Source: Microlunatus phosphovorus NM-1
Lineage (GTDB): Bacteria; Actinomycetota; Actinomycetes; Propionibacteriales; Propionibacteriaceae
Assembly: GCF_000270245.1 (NCBI RefSeq)
Contig: NC_015635.1
Span: 5,580,001-5,644,000 of the forward strand
Reading direction: 5' to 3'
DNA: 64,000 nucleotides
The translations under genes and the position numbers were made by a program. Positions 24,034-32,953 of this stretch are shown in pieces (the first letter of the stretch is position 1; each line of letters begins with the position of its first letter). The notes under the pieces are model-generated. The model saw only the letters and a program-made list of their open reading frames with translations, was not told the DNA's origin and made no database searches.

Positions 24034-24279
24034 CTACGTCATCTCGTTACCCACAACGATGAAGTACCCGCCGCGGTCGTAGACGGAGACGCGATAGCTG
24101 TGGAGGACGCCGTTCGATGGAAAGTTGTCGCGGCCCCCTGGCACCTGGGAAGTAGGCCAGGGCACCAGCTCCGCGACCGCCACACCTTGACCCTTGAGCC
24201 AATCGACACCGAACTCGGGATTACTCGACTCGTCGCTCGACCAGATGAGGCGCCAGTTGACGTCGTATACCTTGAGCAT
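24034..24279 (-). CDS. Small hypothetical protein
   Basis: This 81-residue protein begins MLKVYDVNWRLIWSSDES with AGAAAGG upstream. It is beta-rich (SYRVSVYDRGGYFIVVGNE at the end) with no signal, membrane or metal motif. No family is recognised. It stands alone between the secreted protein and an XRE regulator. Confidence 0.55.
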   Translation of the reverse strand: MLKVYDVNWRLIWSSDESSNPEFGVDWLKGQGVAVAELVPWPTSQVPGGRDNFPSNGVLHSYRVSVYDRGGYFIVVGNEMT

Positions 24280-24436
24280 GAGCGGCCTTTCTCGCAGTGA
24301 ATGTGTCTCCATCTGGAGTATCGGCAGCGCGATGGCCGGCGTGACAACGGTGCGATGAGCCGCGCCTCGCGGCCCATTCGAGGGTCCGGCTGGCGCCCGG
24401 CCACAACTCGGTCGGCTGTCCACGCCGTCGCGGGGA

Positions 24437-24685
24437 TCAGTCCACGAACACCGACGTTGAGACCTCAAGCGCCCGCGCTAACCGGACGAGCCGTACGTAG
24501 CCGACGTCGGTGGTACCGCGCTCGATCTTCGACACTGTGACCCGGCTGATGCCGGCAGCTTCACTCAGGTCGCTTTGGGTCCAGCCGCGCTGCTTCCGGA
24601 CTGCGGCGATCCGCTGACCCAGCCGGACAAGATCATCAACACCGGCCGCACTGACGCCGGAATCGAGGGGGGACTCACGTGTCAT
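24437..24685 (-). CDS. XRE-family HTH regulator next to tRNA-Leu
   Basis: This 82-residue single-domain regulator has the core VRKQRGWTQSDLSEAAGIS and VTVSKIERGTTDVGYVRLVR. It is the last protein gene before tRNA-Leu, where island-encoded regulators often sit, but no integrase or excisionase accompanies it. ATG 24685 begins MTRESPLDSG; the frame continues upstream without a better start. Confidence 0.8.
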   Translation of the reverse strand: MTRESPLDSGVSAAGVDDLVRLGQRIAAVRKQRGWTQSDLSEAAGISRVTVSKIERGTTDVGYVRLVRLARALEVSTSVFVD

Positions 24686-24808
24686 GTCGCCACGTGCTTT
24701 CCAGTCACCACCACTCCAACGTACGGCCCAGAACTGACAAAACCCCTGGTCAGGCCGCCATTGGAGTTTGTGAAGAAACGCGGTCCAGTTCCCCGAACCG
24801 CTCTGCTG

Positions 24809-24891
24809 TGCGCGAGGGGGGATTTGAACCCCCACGTCCTTGCGGACACTGGCACCTGAAGCCAGCGCGTCTGCCGTTCCGCCACTCGCGC
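24809..24891 (-). tRNA. tRNA-Leu (anticodon CAG)
   Basis: Read on the minus strand, the acceptor arms GCGCGAG (5') and CTCGCGC (3') pair over seven bases, followed by discriminator A; CCA is not encoded. The anticodon stem CTGGC/GCCAG encloses TTCAGGT, giving anticodon CAG. The long variable arm (TGTCCGCAAGGACG) identifies a class II tRNA, and GGTTCAAATC is the T loop. tRNA-Leu next to fhaA is a conserved actinobacterial arrangement. Its 3' end faces the accessory region. Confidence 0.95.
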
Positions 24892-25122
24892 GTCAGTCAC
24901 CCCACCTGGGACAACCGCCGGGAAAGGCTAGCACGCCGTGGCGAGGAGGATCGAATCGTCATTCGTTATCAGGCAGAGACCTCAGCCCCTGTCCCTGGCC
25001 AAGGACGACCACAGTGTTGTGATCGAACCGTGCCCCGCTCGGCTGGCATGGACAGGGTTCCCCCGATTCTGGTGGATACGATCTAGGCTGATCCACCGTG
25101 CCGGACTAGGGAGGAGGACGAC

Positions 25123-26019
25123 GTGAGCATCTTCGGCAAGTTCGAGAAGAAGGTCGAGAGTGCCGTCAACGGCGTCTTCGCCCGCGCCTTCAAGGGTGAC
25201 GTCCAGCCGGTCGAGATCGCCGCCCGGCTGCAAAAGGAGCTGGACGCCGAGGCCAAGCTCATGTCGCGCGACAAGCGGCTGGTGCCCAACGAGTTCCGCA
25301 TCGGGCTGTCCGAGCACGACTACGCCAAACTCACGCCGTACTCGAAGACCCTGATCGCCGAGCTCGCCGGCGAACTGAAGTCCCACGCGCGGGAGATGGG
25401 GTACGTGTTCAACGGACCCATCCGGATCCACTTCGAGGAGCAGTCCTCCCTGCCGACCGGCCGCTTCACCGTCGAGTCGGAGGCGGTCGCGGGTACGACC
25501 GCAGGGCGGGTGAGCTCGTCTCGGCTCGGGACCTCCCCGAGCGCCGGCAGTCATGCCGGCCCGGTAGGCAGCGCAGCCCCGTCGCCCTGGTCTGCTCCAT
25601 CCGCAGGCTCAGCCGCCTCAGCCCCGTCCGCACAGTCGGGACCGTCGGCCTTCTCCGCCGGGTCGGCCCACTCCGGCAGATCAGCGGAAAGCGCGTCGGA
25701 CAGCCCGTACGGCTATGGCCAGTCTCAGCAGCAGCTGGTGCTCGAGGTCAACGGCATGCGGCACCCGCTCACCCCGCCCGGTTTCGTGATCGGCCGCGGC
25801 ACGGACGCGGATGTGCGCATCAACGACCCCGGCATCTCCCGGCTGCATGCCGAGGTGACGGTCCATCCCAGCACCCACTCAGCCGAGATCGTCGACCTGG
25901 GCTCCACCAACGGCATCACGGTCAACGGTCAGAAGGTGCAGCGCGCCCCTTTAGTCGAAGGCACCCGGATCGAGATCGGCTCCACCCGGATGCTGGTGCA
26001 CGCGCCCGCGGGGCGCTGA
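25123..26019 (+). CDS. fhaA: FHA-domain protein FhaA (DUF3662 + FHA)
   Basis: This 298-residue protein starts with a DUF3662 domain (residues 1-125, FEKKVESAVNGVFARAFKGD, then VPNEFRIGLSEHDY). A long Ser/Ala/Pro-rich linker of about 80 residues follows, then a C-terminal FHA phosphothreonine-binding domain with FVIGRGTDADVRINDPGISR, HAEV and DLGSTNGITVN. In mycobacteria FhaA binds phosphorylated MviN/MurJ and controls peptidoglycan synthesis; its partner kinase PknB is encoded in this same operon and murJ lies at 62.3 kb. GGGAGGAGG precedes GTG 25123. It heads the fhaA-fhaB-pstP-rodA-pbpA-pknB operon. Confidence 0.95.
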   Translation: MSIFGKFEKKVESAVNGVFARAFKGDVQPVEIAARLQKELDAEAKLMSRDKRLVPNEFRIGLSEHDYAKLTPYSKTLIAELAGELKSHAREMGYVFNGPIRIHFEEQSSLPTGRFTVESEAVAGTTAGRVSSSRLGTSPSAGSHAGPVGSAAPSPWSAPSAGSAASAPSAQSGPSAFSAGSAHSGRSAESASDSPYGYGQSQQQLVLEVNGMRHPLTPPGFVIGRGTDADVRINDPGISRLHAEVTVHPSTHSAEIVDLGSTNGITVNGQKVQRAPLVEGTRIEIGSTRMLVHAPAGR

Positions 26020-26031
26020 GGGAGGCGGCCC

Positions 26032-26514
26032 ATGTCCGAGCTCGCCGTCACCGCCATCAAGGTCTTGTACCTGGCACTGCTGTGGCTGTTCATCCTCTCC
26101 GTCGTGTCGGTCATTCGTAGCGACCTGTTCGGCCACACGGTCCCCCAGCCCGGTCCGGCCGACGAGCCGCAGCCGCTGGAGGAGCCCGCGCGCGCCAAGA
26201 AGTCGCGGCGGGGCAAGAAGGGCGAACCCCACAAACTGACCATCGTGCAAGGTCCGCAGACCGGGCTCTCCGCGAGTCTGAGCGACGGTGTCGTGCTGAT
26301 CGGCCGCGGCGCGGACTGCCAACTGATCCTCGATGACGACTACGTCTCCACCCGACACGCTCGGTTGGTCGCCGCCGATGCCGGCCCGTATGTCGAGGAC
26401 CTCGGCTCGACCAACGGCACCTATGTCAACGGCCAGCGGATCACCGCTCCCACCAGCGTTTCCCTGGTGGACTCCATCCGAATCGGCAAGACAGTCCTGA
26501 AGCTGGAGGTATGA
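26032..26514 (+). CDS. fhaB: FHA-domain membrane-anchored protein FhaB (FipA-like)
   Basis: This 160-residue protein has one N-terminal membrane helix (VLYLALLWLFILSVVSVI), a basic/acidic linker (ARAKKSRRGKKGEPH) and an FHA domain with VVLIGRGADCQLILDDDYVS, TRHARL and DLGSTNGTYVNGQR. It reads Thr phosphorylation by PknB and, in mycobacteria, links it to the septum protein FtsZ/FtsQ machinery. It starts 12 bases after fhaA and ends four bases before pstP. Confidence 0.93.
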   Translation: MSELAVTAIKVLYLALLWLFILSVVSVIRSDLFGHTVPQPGPADEPQPLEEPARAKKSRRGKKGEPHKLTIVQGPQTGLSASLSDGVVLIGRGADCQLILDDDYVSTRHARLVAADAGPYVEDLGSTNGTYVNGQRITAPTSVSLVDSIRIGKTVLKLEV

Positions 26515-26518
26515 GCAG

Positions 26519-28159
26519 GTGACCCTGCACCTCCGCGTGGTGGCCCAGTCCGTGGTCGGCCTGGTCCGCAAGAACAACCAGGACTCCGGGTACGCGAGTC
26601 CGCAGCTGCTCGTGGTCGCCGACGGCATGGGCGGTGCCGCCGCCGGGGATCTGGCATCAGCGGTCGCCATCGGCGTGATCAAGGATCTGGACACGCCGGA
26701 GCTGCTGGCGCCGGAACAGCCGGCTCCCGACGAGCCGGCCGCTGCGACTGTGCCTGCAGAACCGGTCGAGATCGAGACCAGCCAGGAAGTCGAGCAGACG
26801 ATCATCGTGCCGCTCGGCGAACAGACCGCTGAGCAGCCGGCGACCCTGGTGCAGGGCGCGGTCGGGCGCAACCCACTGCTGGGACGGCTCGAAACCGCCA
26901 TCGGCGAGGCCAACGAGCGGATCGCCGACCAGGTGGCCGCCGACTACACCCTGGAGGGGATGGGCACCACCGTCACCGGCGCCATCTTCGACGGCAACCA
27001 ACTGGCGCTGGCTCACATCGGGGACAGTCGGGCCTACCTGCTGCGCGACGGACTGCTGGAACAGCTGTCCCACGACCACAGCTGGGTGCAGTCGCTGGTC
27101 GACGACGGCAAGATCACCCCCGAAGAGGCGGCGTACCATCCGCACCGCTCCCTGCTGCTCAAGGTGCTCAACGGTCAGCCGGCCAACGACCCCGATCTGA
27201 CCTCGGTCCCGCTGCAGGCCGGAGACCGGGTGCTGTTCTGCAGCGACGGCCTATCGGGCATGGTCGACGACCACGAGATCGCCGCGTTGATGGCCGTCCC
27301 GGACCTCGACCAGGCGGTGACCGAGCTGGTCGAGGCCGCACTGGCCGGCGGTGGGATCGACAACATCACCGTCGTCCTCGCCGAGGCCGTCGCGGGACCG
27401 GCCCCGGTCGAAAACGGCGCAACCGAGAATGGCGCGACCGAGACTGCCCTGATCCTCGGCGCCGCCGCCGAGCGCGAGATCCCGGCAGCTCCCCGGCGTA
27501 CCCACTTCGAGGAAGGCGCCCTCGGCGTCCCCGGCGCGGGGCAGGACGACGACCTCGACCCAGGCCGCCGCAGCGCCGGCCCGGCCACGGCCGCCCGCAC
27601 CGCGGTCGACCCCCAGACCGACGACGAGTCCCGCTATGCCCCGCGCGCCCCGGCCAAGCGACGTGGTTTACGTACGCTGCTGATCGGCCTGGCGGTGCTG
27701 CTGGTCACCGCGGCCGGACTGGGTGCCGGCTATGCCTGGACTCGTACGCAGTACTTCGTCGGTGCCGACAACACCCAGGTCGCCATCTTCCAGGGGCTAC
27801 CGGACGGCATCCCCGGACTCTCGCTCTCCCAGGTGTACGAGGTGCAGGACCTGCCGGTCGCCAGCCTGCCCCCGTACTACCAAGCACAGGTGATCTCCGG
27901 CATCGAGGTCGCCGACCTCGACGCCGCGCGCGCCACCGTCGAGCAGCTCAAGCGAGAGGCCGCGCGCTGCGCCCGGCCACCGCTCAGCCCGACACCCGGC
28001 CCAACCGGCAGCCCGAAGCCGATCCCAACCCCGAACGGCTCGACCGGTTCCACCTCGCCCAGCCCCACGGTGATCGGCCCGAGGGTCCCATCGGCGAGTC
28101 CGACCAGCCCGACTCCGTCGGAGACGACGTCCACCCCGGCCACCCCACAGGACTGCTGA
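26519..28159 (+). CDS. pstP: PP2C-family Ser/Thr phosphatase PstP
   Basis: This 546-residue membrane phosphatase opposes PknB. The PP2C core carries NNQDSG and VVADGMGG at the N-terminus, EGMGTTV, HIGDSRAYLLRDG, HDHSWVQSLVDDG and, near the end, GGIDNITVVL, which hold the metal-binding aspartates. A roughly 80-residue Glu/Pro-rich insertion (residues 60-140) splits the early core, which is longer than in typical PstP. After a linker there is one membrane helix (LLIGLAVLLVTAAGLGAGYA) and an extracellular domain of about 100 residues, ending in a Pro/Thr/Ser tail. GTG 26519 follows the fhaB stop closely. Confidence 0.93.
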   Translation: MTLHLRVVAQSVVGLVRKNNQDSGYASPQLLVVADGMGGAAAGDLASAVAIGVIKDLDTPELLAPEQPAPDEPAAATVPAEPVEIETSQEVEQTIIVPLGEQTAEQPATLVQGAVGRNPLLGRLETAIGEANERIADQVAADYTLEGMGTTVTGAIFDGNQLALAHIGDSRAYLLRDGLLEQLSHDHSWVQSLVDDGKITPEEAAYHPHRSLLLKVLNGQPANDPDLTSVPLQAGDRVLFCSDGLSGMVDDHEIAALMAVPDLDQAVTELVEAALAGGGIDNITVVLAEAVAGPAPVENGATENGATETALILGAAAEREIPAAPRRTHFEEGALGVPGAGQDDDLDPGRRSAGPATAARTAVDPQTDDESRYAPRAPAKRRGLRTLLIGLAVLLVTAAGLGAGYAWTRTQYFVGADNTQVAIFQGLPDGIPGLSLSQVYEVQDLPVASLPPYYQAQVISGIEVADLDAARATVEQLKREAARCARPPLSPTPGPTGSPKPIPTPNGSTGSTSPSPTVIGPRVPSASPTSPTPSETTSTPATPQDC

Positions 28160-28162
28160 GCC

Positions 28163-29530
28163 ATGAGCAACCTGGTGGTCGTCCCCAAGAAGCGGCGCGG
28201 GGCAGAGCTGTTCCTGCTGCTGTTCGCGCTCGTGCTGGTGCTGGGTGCCTACGCACAGGTCGATCTGAATGTCAGCGGCGAGCTCTCCAGTCGCTTCCCG
28301 GTGCTGGCCATCGGATCAGTGGTGGCGGTGATCGCCGCTCATGCCGCCGTACGTTGGCGGCTCCCGTACGCCGATCCGGTGCTGCTGCCCTGCGTGGTGC
28401 TGCTCAACGGCCTCGGCATCGCGATGATCCATCGGATCGACCTGATCAACAACCCCCCGTTGGACGGTGCCCGGACACAGCTGATCTGGACCGTGCTCGG
28501 GGTGATCATGTTCATCGGAGTCGCGGTCGTGATCCGCGATCACCGGCCGCTGCAGGGCTACACCTACACCCTCGGCCTGGCGGGCCTGGTGCTGTTGCTG
28601 CTGCCGCTGGTGCCCGGGCTGGGCACGGAGAAGTTCGGTGCGCAGATCTGGATCCAGGTGGGCCCGTACAGCTTCCAGCCCGCCGAGGCCGCCAAGGTGC
28701 TCCTGGCCATCGCCTTCGCCTCCTATCTGGTGGAGAAGCGTGACGTGCTTGCGCTGGCCGGCTGGCGGGTGCTCGGTCTGGACCTGCCGCGCGCTCGCGA
28801 TCTCGGACCGATCCTGTGCGTCTGGGCGATCAGCCTGCTGATCCTCATCTCGCAGCGCGACCTGGGCACCTCGCTGCTGTTCTTCGGCATGTTCGTGATG
28901 ATGCTGTACGTCGCCACCGAGCGCGGCGGCTGGGTGGTGCTGGGCGGCTCGCTGTTCGTCGCCGGCGCGTACGTCGCCTTCTTGATGTTCGACCACGTGA
29001 AGATCCGGGTCGGCGCCTGGCTGGATCCTTTCGGCGACTACGAGCGTTACTACCAGGTGGTGAACGCGCAATTCGGCATGGCCTGGGGCGGTCTGCTGGG
29101 CCGTGGGCTCGGTGAGGGCCGGCCTGGACTGACCCCGCTGGCCCGGTCCGACTTCATCGCGGCCGCCTTCGGCGAGGAGCTCGGCGCGACCGGGCTGATG
29201 GCCATCATCGTGATCTACGCGCTGATCGTCTTCCGGGGCCTGCGCACCGCGCTGCAGTGCCGGGATCCGTTCGGCAAGTTGCTGGCCGCCGGTCTGGCGT
29301 TCGGGCTCGCGCTGCAGGTCTTCACGATCATCGGTGGCGTCACCCGGCTGCTGCCGCTGACCGGCCTGACCACCCCGTTCCTCTCCCAAGGCGGCTCCTC
29401 GCTGATCAGCAACTGGATCATCATCGGGCTGTTGATGGTGATCTCCCACCACGCCCGCAAACCGATCGCGACCGCACTGGACATCGACCCCTCCGACGAG
29501 ACGACCCAGCTGATCGCGAGGCCCGTATGA
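28163..29530 (+). CDS. rodA: FtsW/RodA/SpoVE-family peptidoglycan glycosyltransferase
   Basis: This 455-residue SEDS-family membrane protein polymerises lipid II. It has about 11 helices and the signatures GAQIWIQVGPYSFQPAEAAK and LILISQRDLGTSLLFFGMF, plus the C-terminal GLTTPFLSQGGSSLISNWI. In Actinobacteria this copy works with the class B PBP encoded just downstream in elongation. ATG 28163 lies three bases after the pstP stop. Confidence 0.94.
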   Translation: MSNLVVVPKKRRGAELFLLLFALVLVLGAYAQVDLNVSGELSSRFPVLAIGSVVAVIAAHAAVRWRLPYADPVLLPCVVLLNGLGIAMIHRIDLINNPPLDGARTQLIWTVLGVIMFIGVAVVIRDHRPLQGYTYTLGLAGLVLLLLPLVPGLGTEKFGAQIWIQVGPYSFQPAEAAKVLLAIAFASYLVEKRDVLALAGWRVLGLDLPRARDLGPILCVWAISLLILISQRDLGTSLLFFGMFVMMLYVATERGGWVVLGGSLFVAGAYVAFLMFDHVKIRVGAWLDPFGDYERYYQVVNAQFGMAWGGLLGRGLGEGRPGLTPLARSDFIAAAFGEELGATGLMAIIVIYALIVFRGLRTALQCRDPFGKLLAAGLAFGLALQVFTIIGGVTRLLPLTGLTTPFLSQGGSSLISNWIIIGLLMVISHHARKPIATALDIDPSDETTQLIARPV

Positions 29531-29573
29531 GCCGGGACCGCCTGAGCCAGGACTGCCCGAGGTTGGACACCCC

Positions 29574-31013
29574 ATGAACAAGCCGATCCGCCGGGTGGCC
29601 TTCTTCGCCTTGATCATGTTCGCGCTGCTGCTGGGCAACGTCACCTACTCGGTGCTGTTCCGTCAGGCCTCCCTGGACGCGAACGCGCAGAACCGGCGTA
29701 CCCGCGACGCGGAGTTCGCCCAGGACCGGGGCGCGATCCTGGCCACCGGCAAGGTGCCGATGGCCGAGACCCAGGAGTCCAACGACCGGTTCCGATTCCA
29801 GCGGGTCTATCCCGACGACGAGCTGTACGCGGTGGTCACCGGCTACTACTCCTACGACCATGCCCGGACCGGCCTGGAGAACTCCTACAACACCGAGCTG
29901 GCCGGCACCGACGACTCCCTGTTCGTACGGCGCCTGGTCGACCTGGCGACCAACACGGCCACCAAGGGCGCCAGTGTCCAGACCACCATCGTGCCGCGGG
30001 TGCAGCAGGCCGCCACCCAGGCGCTGGGCAACCAGAAGGGCGCGGTCGTCGCCCTGGATCCCAAGACCGGAGCAGTGCTGGCGATGGTCACCAGTCCGAG
30101 CTACAACCCGAACGAGATCGCCAGTCACGACATCGAGGCGGCCAACAAGTCCTGGACCCGGCTCGCCAAGGACAAGACCAGTCCGCTGTCCAACCGGGCG
30201 GCCCGGGAGATCTACCCCCCTGGTTCGACCTTCAAGCTGGTGACCGCAGCAGCCGCGCTGGAGGACGGCATGACGCCGGAGAGCAAGATCGCCTCGCCGG
30301 ACCGGCTGAAGCTGCCGAACACCCAGACCTATCTGCCGAACTCGACCAACTGCGGCGGCTCGCAGACCACGCTCACCAACGCGCTCCGGGTGTCGTGCAA
30401 CACCGCCTTCGCCAATGTCGGCCTCAAGGTGGGTCAGGACAAGCTTCGCGACCAGGCACAGAAGTTCGGCTTCAACGCCCGCCATCTCAATGACCTCAAC
30501 GGGGTGGCGAGCCAGTTCCCCGACGACATGGACGCCGCACAGCTGGCGCTGGCCTCGATCGGTCAGTTCGACGTCGCGGCCAGCCCGCTGCAGATGGCCA
30601 TGGTCACCGCCGGCATCGCCAACGACGGCGCAGTGATGGATCCGTATGTCGTGTCCATGGTGCAGGGACCGGACCTGAAGCCGATGTCGACGACCAAGCC
30701 GGCCAAGCTCAGTCAGGCGATGTCGCCGTCGAATGCCAAGGAGTTGCAGGAGATGATGCGGATCGTGGTCGCCCAGGGCACCGGCTCGGCGGCCCAGATC
30801 TCGGGTGTGTCGGTCGGCGGCAAGACGGGTACGGCACAGTCGGACCCGAAGCGCAAGCCGTTCGCCTGGTTCACCTCGTTCGCCCCGGTCGACGACCCGA
30901 AGGTGGCTGTCGCGGTGATCGTGGAGGACGCCGACATCCCCCGGGAGGACATCGCCGGGGGCCGGGTGGCCGCGCCGATCGCGCGGGCGACGATGCAGGC
31001 GGCCCTCCAGTGA
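29574..31013 (+). CDS. pbpA: Class B penicillin-binding protein PbpA
   Basis: This 479-residue transpeptidase has one N-terminal membrane helix (ALIMFALLLGNVTYSVLF). The dimerisation region is followed by the catalytic domain with PGSTFK (nucleophile Ser218), SCN (274-276) and KTGT (Lys417). It cross-links peptidoglycan made by the adjacent RodA; mycobacterial PbpA is a PknB substrate. The start ATG 29574 is 43 bases after rodA. Confidence 0.95.
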   Translation: MNKPIRRVAFFALIMFALLLGNVTYSVLFRQASLDANAQNRRTRDAEFAQDRGAILATGKVPMAETQESNDRFRFQRVYPDDELYAVVTGYYSYDHARTGLENSYNTELAGTDDSLFVRRLVDLATNTATKGASVQTTIVPRVQQAATQALGNQKGAVVALDPKTGAVLAMVTSPSYNPNEIASHDIEAANKSWTRLAKDKTSPLSNRAAREIYPPGSTFKLVTAAAALEDGMTPESKIASPDRLKLPNTQTYLPNSTNCGGSQTTLTNALRVSCNTAFANVGLKVGQDKLRDQAQKFGFNARHLNDLNGVASQFPDDMDAAQLALASIGQFDVAASPLQMAMVTAGIANDGAVMDPYVVSMVQGPDLKPMSTTKPAKLSQAMSPSNAKELQEMMRIVVAQGTGSAAQISGVSVGGKTGTAQSDPKRKPFAWFTSFAPVDDPKVAVAVIVEDADIPREDIAGGRVAAPIARATMQAALQ

Positions 31014-31119
31014 GCGGGGACAAGTCGGGGGCATTCGCGCGACGACAGGCAGTCGTGGGATGGTCGGACCGGACGCGTACGAGGTCGAGGCGCGCCCAGG
31101 TAGAGAAAGGACGCACCGG

Positions 31120-32889
31120 ATGACGACCCAGCCCAAGCTGGTCGGAGGACGCTACGAGCTGGGTGAGCTGCTCGGGCGAGGCGGGATGGCCGAGGTCCAT
31201 CGTGCCCTCGATCTCCGGCTGGGGCGACCGGTGGCGGTCAAGGAGCTGCGTGCCGATCTGGCCAACGATCCGACCTTCCAGGCCCGGTTCCGGCGTGAGG
31301 CGCAGTCCGCAGCAGGCCTGAATCATCCGACGATCGTCGCCGTCTACGACACCGGCGAGGAGACCGACCCGCAGACCGGCACCTCCATCCCGTACATCGT
31401 GATGGAGCTGGTCGAGGGCCAGACCTTGCGCGAGATCCTCCGGGAGGGCCGCAAGCTGCTCCCCGAGCGGGCGCTGGAGATCACCATCGGGGTGCTGGAC
31501 GCATTGTCGTACAGCCACAAGGCCGGCATCGTGCACCGCGACATCAAGCCCGCGAACGTGATGCTGACGCCGAACGGGCAGGTCAAGGTGATGGACTTCG
31601 GCATCGCGCGCGCGGTCGCCGACACCTCAGCGACCATGACCCAGACGGCCGCCGTGATCGGCACCGCGCAGTATCTGTCGCCGGAGCAGGCCCGCGGCGA
31701 GACCGTGGACGCCCGCTCCGACATCTATTCCGCGGGCTGTCTGCTGTACGAGCTGCTGGTCAGCCGTCCCCCGTTCGTGGGCGATTCACCGGTTGCGGTG
31801 GCCTATCAGCACGTCCGCGAGACGCCGGTGCCACCGAGCCAGCTCGACCCGGAGATCACCCCGGACATCGATGCCATCACCTTGAAGGCGCTGGCGAAGG
31901 ATCCTGATGACCGCTATCAGTCCGCCCGGGAGTTCAAGAACGACATCTCCCGGGTGCTGACCGGGCAGCAGGCCACCGCTGTGGTGCCGCGGCCGATCGC
32001 GGAGTCGGAGATCCCGACCCGCGTGGTGACGCCGGTGCCGGCACCGCAGACAGCGAGCGCGGCAGCCGATCTCGATGAGGAGGATGAGGAGCCGAAGAAG
32101 CGCGGTGGCCTGATCGCGCTGCTCGTCGTCCTCGGGGTCCTGCTGCTGGCGGGTGTGGGCTGGGGCGTCTGGCGCTGGGCGAGCAAGCCGCCGGAGCCGC
32201 TGATGGTCGCCGTGCCCAACGTGGTGACGTACACCCAGGAACAGGCCACCGCCCGGTTGAACGAGGTCGGGCTGAAGACCGAGGTCCGCGAGGTGAACGG
32301 CTCGGCCAATACGCAGGGCCAGGTGACCAACCAGGATCCCGGTCCCGACACACAGGCCGAGGTCGGCAGCACGGTGACCATCACCGTGAACCAGGGTCCG
32401 AAGACTGGCACCATTCCCAGCGGGCTCATCGGCAGTGACAAGGACCGGGCCGAGGACCAGCTCAACGACGCCGGCTTCGACAACGTCAACCCACAGCCGG
32501 CGGACTCGGAGCCCGCCAGTGCGCGGGCCGGGCAGGTGCTCTCGGTGAGCCCGAAGGAGGGTGCCACGGTGCCGCTGTCGACCAAGGTGACCGTCACCTA
32601 CGCCACCGGTCAGTCGACGGTCCCGAACCTGGTCGGCGTCACCAAGGAACGTGCCACCGCCGATGCCAAGGCGGCAGGCTTCAAGGTCCGGTTCACCGAA
32701 ATCGAGACCGATCAGCAGCCGCCCGGCCTGGTCGTCGACCAGGATCCGGAGGCCAATACGCAGCTCACCCGCGGGGAGACGATCTCGGCGACCGTGGCCG
32801 TGGCGCCGAAGCCTACTCCGACGCCAACCCCGACTCCGACACCGCCGCCGACGTCCAGCACGCCGACCCCGGGCGACACCCCGGGCTGA
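31120..32889 (+). CDS. pknB: Ser/Thr protein kinase PknB with three PASTA domains
   Basis: This 589-residue transmembrane kinase has a catalytic domain (10-270) with the GRGGMAEVH loop, Lys41, HRDIKPAN (Asp141) and DFG (Asp159-Gly161). The activation loop TSATMTQTAAVIGTAQYLSP holds candidate autophosphorylation threonines. One helix (about 328-352) leads to three extracellular PASTA repeats (VPNVV..., IPSGL..., VPNLV...), which sense muropeptides, and a Pro/Thr tail. ATG 31120 with AAAGGA upstream is preferred to the longer frame from 31060. No pknA is present in the operon, unlike mycobacteria. Confidence 0.95.
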   Translation: MTTQPKLVGGRYELGELLGRGGMAEVHRALDLRLGRPVAVKELRADLANDPTFQARFRREAQSAAGLNHPTIVAVYDTGEETDPQTGTSIPYIVMELVEGQTLREILREGRKLLPERALEITIGVLDALSYSHKAGIVHRDIKPANVMLTPNGQVKVMDFGIARAVADTSATMTQTAAVIGTAQYLSPEQARGETVDARSDIYSAGCLLYELLVSRPPFVGDSPVAVAYQHVRETPVPPSQLDPEITPDIDAITLKALAKDPDDRYQSAREFKNDISRVLTGQQATAVVPRPIAESEIPTRVVTPVPAPQTASAAADLDEEDEEPKKRGGLIALLVVLGVLLLAGVGWGVWRWASKPPEPLMVAVPNVVTYTQEQATARLNEVGLKTEVREVNGSANTQGQVTNQDPGPDTQAEVGSTVTITVNQGPKTGTIPSGLIGSDKDRAEDQLNDAGFDNVNPQPADSEPASARAGQVLSVSPKEGATVPLSTKVTVTYATGQSTVPNLVGVTKERATADAKAAGFKVRFTEIETDQQPPGLVVDQDPEANTQLTRGETISATVAVAPKPTPTPTPTPTPPPTSSTPTPGDTPG

Positions 32890-32941
32890 TGTCCGGTCGA
32901 AATCTCATACCGCTTTAATAGAACGTTAGCTCGAATAGGCG

Positions 32942-32947
32942 TACACT
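32942..32947 (+). promoter_or_regulatory. -10 hexamer of the AlkB-like gene
   Basis: TACACT lies six bases before ATG 32954, which predicts a leaderless mRNA. The preceding 50 bases are AT-richer than their surroundings, as in a promoter. Confidence 0.5.
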
Positions 32948-32953
32948 CGGGTC

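Noticed and set aside
24809-24891. Attachment-site duplication of the tRNA-Leu 3' end within the window
   Set aside because: I could find no second copy of the T-arm/acceptor sequence in the accessory region, so integration at the tRNA is not shown.
32920-32953. LexA/SOS box before the AlkB-like gene
   Set aside because: GAAC and CTCGA elements are present but the spacing does not form a proper dyad; only the -10 hexamer is convincing.
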